A stretch of DNA of 64,000 nt from JAFGBI01 sp964454025. Lineage in GTDB: Bacteria; Myxococcota_A; Polyangia; Polyangiales; Polyangiaceae. The notes beneath the pieces were generated by a model. It was not told the origin of the DNA and ran no database searches. It saw only the letters and a list, made by a program, of their open reading frames with translations. This document shows, piece after piece, positions 26,252 to 36,352 of this stretch (positions within the stretch are counted from its first letter, which is position 1; each line of letters starts with the position of its first letter). The DNA lies in NCBI GenBank assembly GCA_964454025.1, contig CAYVRP010000021.1:1-64000 (forward strand), in the 5' to 3' direction. The translations under genes were made by a program, and so were the position numbers.

Positions 26252-27558
26252 ACCGGCGGCGTCTCGCCTCGCTCTGGTGCGCGCTGTCACTGCTCGGCGG
26301 CGTCCTCACGCCATCCGTGGTGAACGCCGACGAGCCCCCGTTCCCCGGCCACCCTCCAATTCCCGAGGGGACGGGCCTGGACGAGCTCGTCCCGCCGCCG
26401 CTCGGTCGCTCGTCCGTAGCGCCGGCGTCAGATCTGCCACCGGGAACCATCGAGGTCGAAGCGCGTGGTCCCGACGGCGCCCCGGTTGCGGGCGCAGCGG
26501 TGGAGCTTACGGTGTTGCAGCGCTCCCCCGCCCAGGGCGAGCACCGCAGGGAGCTCGGCGCGCTCACGGCCGCAAACGGCACCGCCCGCTTTTCCAGCCT
26601 GACCGCCGGCCCCGATGACTGGTTCGCTGTGACCCTGCGGCATGGCACGACATCCCACCGCTCCGAGCCCTTCCGCCTCGATCCCACGCACGGCGTCCGG
26701 GTCCGGATCCCGGTCCTCCCCCCCACTGCTCGCCGGGAAGACACGGCCGTCAGCGCGCAGTGTTTCGCCCTCTTGTCCCTGAGAGACGACATCATCCAGA
26801 CCGACCTCGCCCTCCGCCTCGTCAACCGAGGCGAACGCACGTGGCTCCCAACAGGATACCGCCTCGAGCTCCCGGCCGGACATCGAGCGCTCTCCTTGCC
26901 CGATCCGGAAGCCCCCGCGCGCTGGGTCCAGGTCGCAGGTGGCGTCGAGCTCGTGGGAGCGGTCCCTCCTGGAGAACACGAGCTCACTCTCTCGTTCCAG
27001 CTTGACAACCCGGCCCAGTGGCTGCTCCCCTGGGCGCAACGGGACCACGCGATCGTGGAGCTCACGGTGCCTCCGGGCGTCCTTCGCACGAGCGTGTGGG
27101 TGGACGAGGTTCCGGGGCTGCGCGTCACGGTCGGTGGCGCCGGAGAGCCGCGAGCTGCCCGCGCGCCCGATGGGACTCCTGGACTGGTCGTCGAGGTCGA
27201 CGCCCCTGACGCTGGCGATGTCGCGACGCGGGTGCCGATCCGTCTGGAGGGGCTCCCCCGACGCGGCGCCTACCCGTTCCTGACCGCCCTCGGGTCCTGC
27301 GGGCTTCTGCTTTGGGGCGTAGCGGGCTTGGGCAGAATCAGAGCCGGCCGGCCGGTTTCTGATGACCTAGAACGCGCCCGCTCTCGGCTTCTCAAGGAGT
27401 TCGCGTCGCTGGAGCGCGCGCGCCAGAACGGCGACATCGGGCCGCAGACCTATGCTCAGGCCCGCCAGGCTCTGGTCGAGGCTCTCGCCCGCCTCGAGGA
27501 TCCTTCCCCGCGACCGGCTCGGACTCGAAAGCCCCTCCAGCCACCCCGTCAGGCCTGA
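26248..27558 (+). CDS. Exported membrane-anchored protein of the ccmF operon
   Basis: A 436-residue exported protein of unknown function. It has a signal peptide ('LASLWCALSLLGGVLTPSVVNA'; here seen as residues 7-28), a Pro-rich linker, a carboxypeptidase-regulatory-like domain ('GTIEVEARGPDGAPVAGA'), several beta-rich segments, one C-terminal membrane helix ('FLTALGSCGLLLWGVAGL'), then a cytoplasmic tail with 'LLKEFASLERARQNGDIGPQTY'. That tail repeats the 'L..LE.....GDIG...Y' pattern of the preceding CcmI-like protein. The GTG at 26248 overlaps the previous stop. Position third in the ccmF operon suggests a part in haem or apocytochrome handling, but nothing in it proves this. Confidence 0.7.
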   Translation: MNRRRLASLWCALSLLGGVLTPSVVNADEPPFPGHPPIPEGTGLDELVPPPLGRSSVAPASDLPPGTIEVEARGPDGAPVAGAAVELTVLQRSPAQGEHRRELGALTAANGTARFSSLTAGPDDWFAVTLRHGTTSHRSEPFRLDPTHGVRVRIPVLPPTARREDTAVSAQCFALLSLRDDIIQTDLALRLVNRGERTWLPTGYRLELPAGHRALSLPDPEAPARWVQVAGGVELVGAVPPGEHELTLSFQLDNPAQWLLPWAQRDHAIVELTVPPGVLRTSVWVDEVPGLRVTVGGAGEPRAARAPDGTPGLVVEVDAPDAGDVATRVPIRLEGLPRRGAYPFLTALGSCGLLLWGVAGLGRIRAGRPVSDDLERARSRLLKEFASLERARQNGDIGPQTYAQARQALVEALARLEDPSPRPARTRKPLQPPRQA

Positions 27559-27910
27559 AGAAGACCTGACGCCGAACGCTTGCCCACAGCCTGGGGAGAA
27601 CCTGCTGACTCCCCTGCCCGCTTGCTCGGTCTTGCTTCGGGATCCCTGGCGCACCTCGCCGCTCCTCCCCTGCTCGAGGGCGGTTCCTCCGCATGATCTC
27701 CACCGACCCAGGCCCCGTTTTCTGCTTGATATCAGGACACTTGAGCCGGAAATGCCCCCCGATCACACCCCCTACTGCCACGACCAATTCTATGAATCTC
27801 ATCTGCACCAATCCTTGCTCGTCGTACTCTCCGCGCCCGCCGCCGGCCCGGCTTCCACCGCGGCGAGAGCGCTAGCGGTCGGCCCAGTATCCGACTAGGA
27901 CGAAGCCAGA
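27559..27910. other. AT-richer interval upstream of dnaN
   Basis: These 352 bases have no credible gene; the open frame crossing them has no coding-like codon use. Base composition between about 27690 and 27830 is visibly more AT-rich than its surroundings ('GTTTTCTGCTTGATATCAGG'). It holds a TTGATA (27726-27731) that might be a -35 box, but no good -10 follows. I see no cluster of DnaA boxes, so it is not a recognisable oriC. TAGGACGAAG just before the dnaN ATG provides AGGA as ribosome site. Confidence 0.55.
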
Positions 27911-29059
27911 ATGCACGTCGTCGTCTCGAAAAAGGAGCTGCTCCGAGTCTTGGCTCGCTGTCAGGGGGTCGCGGACAAGAAGAGCACCATGCCCGTGCTG
28001 GGAAACGTCCTGGTGGAGACGGACGGCCCAGACAAGCTTCGTCTCTCGGCGACGGACCTGCTGCTGGCCGTCCGCGGCGCCATTCCGGCCACGGTCGAGC
28101 AGGCGGGATCGATCGCGCTCGGCGCGCGCGATCTCCTCGATCGCATCCGCATGATGCCGGAAGGACAGGTTTCCATCACGACGACGGACGGTGCGAACAC
28201 CACCATCCGTGCGGTCGGCACGGCGCGCCGCTACACGCTCCACGGCATCCCGGGCGAGGAGTTCCCCGCGCTTCCCCACCTCGACGAGGCACAGCGAGGG
28301 CTCACCGTCCCGGTGCGCGTCATCGCCGATCTGGTCGAGGGAACGTACTTCTCTATCTCCCCGGACGAGACTCGGTCCCACCTGAACAGCGCCCTCTTCG
28401 AGTGCGATGGACAGCGCGTTCGGATGGTGACCACCGACGGCCATCGCCTGAGCAAGATGGAGTTCAAGGTCGAGCGTGCCGACGCAGCCTCGATGCTCAT
28501 CCCGCTCAAGGGGATCTTGGAGCTCAAGCGCCTCTGCGAGGAGGCGCGAGGGGAGGCCGGCAAGTCCGACGACGCCGACTCCCTTGAGCTCTCCATGGTC
28601 CAGGCTGGGCCCAACGTCTTCTTCCACCTGGGTGGCTTCCACTTCAGCGTCAAGCTCGTCGACGCCCAGTTCCCGCCCTACCAGCAGGTCATCCCCGAGG
28701 CTTCGGAGCGGGTGATCCGCGCTCCCAGGCTGCCCATGGCCGACGCCCTTCGTGCGGTGTCCGTTGCCGCCAGTGAGCGCACCGGTGGGGTGAAAATCAC
28801 CCTCCACTCGGGGAAGATCCGGTTCGAGAGCGAGAGCCCCGAGAGCGGTGAAGGCTTCGATGAGGTTCCGGTCGAGTACGACGGTCCCGAGGTGACGGTC
28901 GGCTTCAACGCCAAGTACTTCCACGACGTCCTGATGGCCATCGATGACGACGAGATCTTGCTCGGGCTGAGCGGAGAGCTCGACCCCGCCATCATCCGAC
29001 CCGCCAACGAGACCCCGCGGTCCAGCTACCTCGCGGTCGTCATGCCGATGCGAATTTGA
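27911..29059 (+). CDS. dnaN: DNA polymerase III beta sliding clamp
   Basis: The ring-shaped processivity clamp that tethers DNA polymerase III to template. The 382 residues have the three-domain repeat with typical lines 'VVSKKELLRVLARCQGV', 'KSTMPVLGNVLVE', 'EEFPALP', 'VTTDGHRLSKMEF' and the C-terminal 'AVVMPMRI', which forms part of the clamp-binding pocket. Length is slightly above the usual 365-375, through a short acidic insertion near residues 215-225. The ATG at 27911 follows AGGA. The TGA is overlapped by the recF TTG, so the two are translationally coupled, as in many bacteria. dnaA is absent from the upstream side. Confidence 0.97.
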   Translation: MHVVVSKKELLRVLARCQGVADKKSTMPVLGNVLVETDGPDKLRLSATDLLLAVRGAIPATVEQAGSIALGARDLLDRIRMMPEGQVSITTTDGANTTIRAVGTARRYTLHGIPGEEFPALPHLDEAQRGLTVPVRVIADLVEGTYFSISPDETRSHLNSALFECDGQRVRMVTTDGHRLSKMEFKVERADAASMLIPLKGILELKRLCEEARGEAGKSDDADSLELSMVQAGPNVFFHLGGFHFSVKLVDAQFPPYQQVIPEASERVIRAPRLPMADALRAVSVAASERTGGVKITLHSGKIRFESESPESGEGFDEVPVEYDGPEVTVGFNAKYFHDVLMAIDDDEILLGLSGELDPAIIRPANETPRSSYLAVVMPMRI

Positions 29060-30153
29060 GCCCGACCGTCACCATCCGCCGGGTTTCGGTCCGCTCCGTC
29101 CGGAACCTCGCTTCGGTCGACCTCGAGCCCGGTCCACGGCTCAACGTCATCTCCGGGGACAACGGCCAGGGAAAGACGAGCCTCCTGGAGGCGATCTACC
29201 TGGTCGCCACCACTCGGAGCTTCCGCACCGAGCGCACGGTCGAGGTCCTGCAGACCGGCCGTGACCGAGCGACGGTGACCGCTCTGGTGGCGGAAGCCGC
29301 CCAGGTCCGCGAGCAGCGAGCCGTGGTCGTGCCGCGGGTGACGTCCTACCTCGTCGACGGGCGCCGCCCGGAGCGCCTCGCGCGCTTCGCCACCCTCACG
29401 CCCGTCGTCGTGTTTCACCCCGGAGACCTCCAGCTCGTCAGCGGCCCCTCCGCGTTGCGGCGCACCCTGCTCGACCGCGTCGCGCTCTTCCACGAGCCGA
29501 CCAGCACCGATCATCGCCGACGCTACCTTCACGCGCTCCGCGAGCGCCAGCGAGCGCTGGAGGAGCGAGGCATCACCGCCAGCGACGTCTCCGTCTACGA
29601 GGAACTCGCCGCCACCGAGGGGGCGCTCCTGGCCGCCGCGCGCGCGCGCGCCGCCGAGCGCTTGGCGGAGGCCCTGGCGCCCGCGTTCGCCCGGATGGCC
29701 TCCCCGGGCCTCCAGCTCACGGTCGCGTACCGCCCCGGTGGAACGAGCGACGTGGACCAGTTCCGAACCGCCCTGGCCTCCCGTCGAGCAGCGGATCTCC
29801 GCCGGCGCACCGCCACTTACGGCCCGCAGCGGGACGACCTCGAACTCTTGCTCGACGGCCGTTCGGCCCGCACCCAGGCCTCCCAGGGCCAGCAGCGAAT
29901 CCTCACCCTGGCGCTCAAGATAGCCGAGCTCGCCACGGTGACCGCCGCGAGGGGAGCGCAACCGATCTTGCTGCTCGACGACGTCTCGAGCGAGCTCGAC
30001 CCCACCCGAACCGGCGCGGTGTACGAGTTTCTGCACGGTACGGCCGGTCAGGTGTTCGTCACCACGACCCGCCCGGAGCTGCTCGCCACGCCCGAGATCG
30101 CCCCGTCCGACCGCGTCGACTGGCGCCTCCGCGGCGGGTCGCTCGAGGCCTGA
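29056..30153 (+). CDS. recF: DNA replication and repair protein RecF
   Basis: An SMC/ABC-type ATPase of the RecFOR pathway that loads RecA at single-strand gaps. The Walker A motif is GDNGQGKT at 34-41, the signature region reads 'ASQGQQRILTLALKIAE', and the Walker B reads 'ILLLDDVSSELD'. The 365-residue length is typical. The coiled-coil middle is short, as expected for RecF. The TTG at 29056 overlaps the dnaN stop (TTGA) and gives the family's normal N-terminus 'IRRVSVRSVRNLASVDLE'. gyrB follows after 316 bases with its own promoter. Confidence 0.95.
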   Translation: MSPTVTIRRVSVRSVRNLASVDLEPGPRLNVISGDNGQGKTSLLEAIYLVATTRSFRTERTVEVLQTGRDRATVTALVAEAAQVREQRAVVVPRVTSYLVDGRRPERLARFATLTPVVVFHPGDLQLVSGPSALRRTLLDRVALFHEPTSTDHRRRYLHALRERQRALEERGITASDVSVYEELAATEGALLAAARARAAERLAEALAPAFARMASPGLQLTVAYRPGGTSDVDQFRTALASRRAADLRRRTATYGPQRDDLELLLDGRSARTQASQGQQRILTLALKIAELATVTAARGAQPILLLDDVSSELDPTRTGAVYEFLHGTAGQVFVTTTRPELLATPEIAPSDRVDWRLRGGSLEA

Positions 30154-30318
30154 GGCGAGCCCCCCCGGCTCACGCCGAGGACCCGGCGCCGTTCCCGCGG
30201 AACGCCCTGGCTTTCGCCCCCGGGCTGCCATCGGTCTGAACGCGAAACCGCCGGCGAGCACGCTGCAGCCGCGCGCGAACCAAGCCCGGGAATTCGCGGC
30301 AAAAAGCGCCAAAAACGC

Positions 30319-30347
30319 TTGTCCGCTCCCACCCGGACGGCTATACC
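30319..30347 (+). promoter_or_regulatory. Probable gyrB promoter
   Basis: TTGTCC (30319-30324) and TATACC (30342-30347) are spaced by exactly 17 bases, with an A-rich stretch (AAAAAGCGCCAAAAACG) directly upstream that could serve as an UP element. Transcription would start near 30354, giving a leader of about 115 bases. This is the best promoter match in the window. The remaining recF-gyrB interval (30154-30318) shows nothing else. gyrB promoters are often supercoiling-sensitive; nothing here proves that. Confidence 0.6.
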
Positions 30348-30469
30348 TGCCGGTGCCGCTGCGGCGGCCGTCCCGCGGCGCTTCGACGCTGCCCGCGCCG
30401 CCCGAACGGCCACGCCGGCTCCGGCGCCCTGCCCGGCGCCCGCCGTCCACCCGACCCAGGAGACAGACG

Positions 30470-32926
30470 TTGCAGACCGACGTTCCCGACGCGACCGTCT
30501 TCCAAGAGAACGAGTACGGGTCGGCCAGCATCACGGTGCTCGAAGGGCTCGAGGCGGTGCGCAAGCGCCCCGGGATGTACCTCGGCGACGTCCACGATGG
30601 CTCCGCGCTCCACCATCTCGTCTGGGAAGTGGTGGACAACGCCGTCGACGAGCACCTCGCTGGGCACTGCAACCGCATCAGCGTCACCGTTCACTTCGAC
30701 GGCTCCGTGACCGTCGAGGACAACGGGCGAGGGATCCCGGTCGGCATGCACGAGCGTGGGGTGAGCGCCGCCGAGGTCGTGATGACGATCCTGCACGCGG
30801 GCGGCAAGTTCGACAACAACAGCTACAAGGTCAGCGCTGGGCTCCACGGCGTCGGCGTGAGCGCCGTCAACGCTGTCTCCGAGTTTCTCCGCCTCGAGAT
30901 CAAGCGCGAGGGCAGGGTCTGGTTTCAGGAGTATCGCCGGGGCGTTCCGCAGGCCCCGCTGGCGGCGCTGGGCGAGGCCTCCACGACCGGTACCAAGGTC
31001 ACGTTCAAGCCCGACCGCACCATCTTCACCAACACCGAATACAACTACGGCATCCTCGCGAACCGCCTGCGTGAGCTCGCGTTCCTCAACTCGGGCCTGA
31101 TCGTCAAGCTCGTGGATGAACGCGACCAGGGACGTCAGGACGTCTTCGAATTCCAGGGCGGCATCCGCGAGTTCATCCAGCTCCTGACGGAGAACCGTGA
31201 GCCGGCGCACGAGGAGGTCATCGCCTTCCGTGCCGACACGCCCTGGCTCGAGGGCAAGGGCACGGTGCAGGTCGACATCGCGATGCGCTGGACGTCCGCC
31301 TACGTCGAGCAGATCCTCTGCTACACCAACAACGTCCACAACCGTGACGGGGGCACCCATCTCACCGGGCTCAAGAGCGCCCTCACCCGCACCCTCAACA
31401 GCTACGGGCAAGCGGCAGGGCTCTTCAAGGAGCTCAAGAGCGGGCTCGGCGGCGACGATTGCCGCGAGGGGCTGATCTGCGTCGTCCACGTCAAGCACCC
31501 CGATCCATCCTTCGACTCCCAGACCAAGGCGAAGCTGGTTTCCAGCGAGGTGAAGGGCATCGTCGAGAACGCGGTCAACGAGCTGCTCGGCCGCTATTTC
31601 GAGGAGCACCCGCAGACCGCGCGCAAGATCCTCGAGAAGGCCATCGTGGCCGCCAAGGCGCGGGAGGCGGCGCGGAAGGCCCGCGAGGTGGTGCGCAAGG
31701 GCGCCACCGACTCGGCCGCGCTCTCCGGCAAGCTCGCCGACTGCCAGAGCAAGGACCCGACGCGCAGCGAGATCTACATCGTGGAGGGGGACAGCGCCGG
31801 CGGGAGCGCCAAGCAGGGCCGCGATCGGCACTTCCAGGCCATCCTGCCGCTCCGGGGCAAGATCCTGAACGTGGAGCGGGCGCGCCTGGATCGCATGCTG
31901 TCCTCACCCGAGGTGGCGACGCTGATCTCCGCTCTTGGCTGCGGTATCGCCGACGAGTTCGACATCAGCAAGCTCCGCTACCACCGGGTCATCATCATGA
32001 CCGACGCGGACGTGGACGGATCCCACATCCGCACGCTCCTGCTCACCTTCTTCTACCGCCAGATGCGCGAGATCATCGACGCGGGTCACCTGTTCATCGC
32101 GCAGCCCCCGCTCTTCGGCGTGCGCAAGGGCAAGAAGGTCTTCTACCTGAAGGATCAGGCGTCGCTCGACCAGATGCTGGTGGAGAACGGCATCGACGGT
32201 CTCACGCTGAAGGCCGTCGGCGGACCCGCGCTGTCAGGTGTGGCGCTGCTGAACCTCGCCCAGCGCCTCCATCGCTTCACGGCCGTCCTCGCCAAGATCG
32301 ACCGCCGCTGTGACGCGCGCGTCGTGAGCACGGTCTTCCTGGCCGGCGCGCTCGACCTCGCGGACTTCCGCGACGCCGACCGCGTGCGCGCGTGCGCCGC
32401 GAGGGTCGGCGAGCTGCTCGAGCAGCGCTTCCCCGACCTCGTCCCCTTGCAGGTCGAGGTCGACTGGGAGCGCGAGCACGGGGCCGGATGCATCGTCGTC
32501 AAGCCCCGTCCGGGAGCGGCTACGCGCCCGGCCGTGATCGACTGGGAGCTCGCGGACACTGCCGAGTACCGGGAGCTGTTGAGCATCGACGGTGACGTCC
32601 GGTCCATCGGCGCGGCCCCGTACACCGTCACGGAGCCGAACGGCGTCATCGCCGAGCTGCCCGACGTCTCGGCGCTAGACGCCTACATCCAGGCGCGCGG
32701 GCGCAAGGGGCTCCAGATCACCCGCTACAAGGGCCTGGGGGAAATGAACGCCGATCAGCTCTGGGAAACCACGATGAACCCGGACGGGCGCACCCTGCTG
32801 CTCGTTCGCGTCAACGACCCGGTCCGCTCGGACGACCTGTTCGGCATCCTCATGGGCGACCAGGTGGAGCCGCGGCGGCGGTTCATCGAGGAAAACGCCC
32901 TCAACGTCCGCAACCTCGACATCTGA
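30470..32926 (+). CDS. gyrB: DNA gyrase subunit B
   Basis: The ATPase subunit of DNA gyrase, which introduces negative supercoils together with GyrA. It shows the GHKL ATPase site ('WEVVDNAVDEHLAGH', 'DNGRGIPVG', 'LHGVGVSAVNA'), the transducer domain, the TOPRIM domain with E439 in 'VEGDSAGGSAKQGRDR' and 'MTDADVDGSHI', a roughly 165-residue insertion as in proteobacterial GyrB, and the C-terminal 'RYKGLGEMNADQLWETTM'. It is 818 residues long. The start is the TTG at 30470, seven bases after AGGAG, giving 'MQTDVPDATVFQENEYGSAS'; longer frames upstream run into the promoter. It follows dnaN-recF but has its own promoter. Confidence 0.97.
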   Translation: MQTDVPDATVFQENEYGSASITVLEGLEAVRKRPGMYLGDVHDGSALHHLVWEVVDNAVDEHLAGHCNRISVTVHFDGSVTVEDNGRGIPVGMHERGVSAAEVVMTILHAGGKFDNNSYKVSAGLHGVGVSAVNAVSEFLRLEIKREGRVWFQEYRRGVPQAPLAALGEASTTGTKVTFKPDRTIFTNTEYNYGILANRLRELAFLNSGLIVKLVDERDQGRQDVFEFQGGIREFIQLLTENREPAHEEVIAFRADTPWLEGKGTVQVDIAMRWTSAYVEQILCYTNNVHNRDGGTHLTGLKSALTRTLNSYGQAAGLFKELKSGLGGDDCREGLICVVHVKHPDPSFDSQTKAKLVSSEVKGIVENAVNELLGRYFEEHPQTARKILEKAIVAAKAREAARKAREVVRKGATDSAALSGKLADCQSKDPTRSEIYIVEGDSAGGSAKQGRDRHFQAILPLRGKILNVERARLDRMLSSPEVATLISALGCGIADEFDISKLRYHRVIIMTDADVDGSHIRTLLLTFFYRQMREIIDAGHLFIAQPPLFGVRKGKKVFYLKDQASLDQMLVENGIDGLTLKAVGGPALSGVALLNLAQRLHRFTAVLAKIDRRCDARVVSTVFLAGALDLADFRDADRVRACAARVGELLEQRFPDLVPLQVEVDWEREHGAGCIVVKPRPGAATRPAVIDWELADTAEYRELLSIDGDVRSIGAAPYTVTEPNGVIAELPDVSALDAYIQARGRKGLQITRYKGLGEMNADQLWETTMNPDGRTLLLVRVNDPVRSDDLFGILMGDQVEPRRRFIEENALNVRNLDI

Positions 32927-32938
32927 GCGCGCACCCCA

Positions 32939-32971
32939 CCCGGCGCCCCCCCCCCGGGGCTGCGCGCCGGG
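32939..32971 (+). terminator. Possible hairpin after gyrB
   Basis: CCCGGCGC (32939-32946) and GCGCCGGG (32964-32971) form a perfect 8-base inverted repeat around a 17-base C/G-rich loop, just past the gyrB stop. There is no T tract, so an intrinsic terminator is doubtful; it may stabilise the 3' end or be chance in GC-rich DNA. Confidence 0.3.
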
Positions 32972-32992
32972 CAAGCGCGCGGCGTCGGCGCA

Positions 32993-33025
32993 GCGCTTGC
33001 AAGCGCCGCAGCGCGACTTAGCTTT
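32993..33025 (+). promoter_or_regulatory. Palindrome and possible clpB promoter
   Basis: GCGCTTGCAAGCGC (32993-33006) is a perfect 14-base palindrome. Its centre includes TTGCAA, which can be read as a -35 box with TAGCTT (33019-33024) 16 bases further on. The CTTGCAA core also resembles the -35 of heat-shock sigma-32 promoters (CTTGAAA), which would suit clpB, but the -10 side does not match well. The palindrome could instead be an operator. It is not a CIRCE element. Confidence 0.35.
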
Positions 33026-33129
33026 CCCGGGCAAGACCAGGTCGGCCCGCCTCGAGAGCGGAGGATGCCATGCGACTCAGCTTTCTCGGGCCACCCTAGG
33101 TCGGCCCCGCCCCGAGAGCGGAGGATGCC

Positions 33130-33131
<2 letters not shown>
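33013..33131 (+). repeat. Direct duplication of the clpB translation-start region
   Basis: Two tandem copies of about 59-60 bases occupy 33013-33071 and 33072-33131. Each runs from GCGACT(T/C)AGCTTT(C/T) through TAGGTCGGCC-like sequence to CGAGAGCGGAGGATGCCATGC. The copies differ at roughly ten positions plus one indel, so the duplication is not recent. Each ends with an identical GGAGG ribosome site and an ATG five bases on. The second ATG starts clpB; the first starts a nine-codon ORF. Confidence 0.9.
33070..33099 (+). CDS. Nine-residue upstream ORF in the clpB leader
   Basis: The first copy of the duplicated start region begins ATG CGA CTC and encodes MRLSFLGPP before a TAG at 33097-33099. 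It has the same GGAGG ribosome site and 5-base spacing as clpB, so ribosomes should initiate on it efficiently. It ends in Gly-Pro-Pro, a poor elongation context that can stall ribosomes without EF-P. It lies 30 bases before the clpB ATG. It may tune clpB expression or be a by-product of duplication; translation is not shown by sequence alone. Confidence 0.4.
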   Translation: MRLSFLGPP

Positions 33132-35733
<2,602 letters not shown>

Positions 35734-35773
35734 CCCTCCGGCCGCGGCCGGTCGCGGCGGCCTCCAGGCCCGG

Positions 35774-36352
35774 TCAGCCCGGCTCCGGTGGGCCAAAGGG
35801 CGCTGCCGCCAGGCGCGTGTAGACGGCGCCGCGCGGGGACAGCTGGGAGCGAAACAGCACTACCTCGGTCCCGAGCGCGCGCGCCGGGCCCACGGACACG
35901 TCCCCCAACCAGTCGTCGACCGGACCGGGGCGCCGGAGCCGGGCCAGGGTCACGTGGGGGCGGAAGGCGCGTCCCTCGGGGCGCAGGCCGAGCCGCTCGA
36001 GCTCGTGGTCGAGCGCCTCCAGCAGCGGCCCGAGCGGAGGGGTGATCGTGAGCGAGACGGCGATGACCCGCGCTTGGCGCCCACCTAGCGCCGTGACCGG
36101 CCCGGCCAGCAGCTCCGGCCTGCCCATCGCGGCTGCAGCGACCTCGAGCGCCGCCCGGACACCGGGCAAGACACGCACCGGCACCTCGCCCAGGAAGCGC
36201 AGCGTCGCGTGCAGGCCATCCGCCCTTGTCCAGCGCGCTCCCCGGCGTGCGGCCACCGGATGGGACTGCAGCGCCGTCGCCACCTCCGCGCAGCGCCTCG
36301 CGAGCGCTCCCTTGATTGGCAGCGCGACGAACGCGCGCACGGAGTCGGTCAC
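35774..36352 (-). CDS. thpR: RNA 2',3'-cyclic phosphodiesterase (2'-5' RNA ligase family)
   Basis: A small 2H-phosphoesterase that hydrolyses 2',3'-cyclic phosphate ends of RNA; the reverse 2'-5' ligation was described first. Both HxT motifs are present, H48-A-T50 and H133-V-T135, with the flanking 'FVALPI' start and 'LPGVRAALEVA'. It is 192 residues, typical. The GTG at 36352 overlaps the cinA TGA (GTGA), so it is translated after cinA; this pairing with cinA and recA is common in bacteria. It converges on clpB, with a GC palindrome (35738-35751) between them that lacks a T tract. Confidence 0.93.
   Translation of the reverse strand: MTDSVRAFVALPIKGALARRCAEVATALQSHPVAARRGARWTRADGLHATLRFLGEVPVRVLPGVRAALEVAAAAMGRPELLAGPVTALGGRQARVIAVSLTITPPLGPLLEALDHELERLGLRPEGRAFRPHVTLARLRRPGPVDDWLGDVSVGPARALGTEVVLFRSQLSPRGAVYTRLAAAPFGPPEPG

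Noticed and set aside
27452..27898. 148-codon open frame before dnaN
   Set aside because: Codon third positions are not GC-biased as in real genes here, and no ribosome site or domain is present.
35738..35751. CCGGCCGCGGCCGG palindrome between clpB and thpR as a terminator
   Set aside because: No T tract on either side; such palindromes are expected by chance at this GC content.
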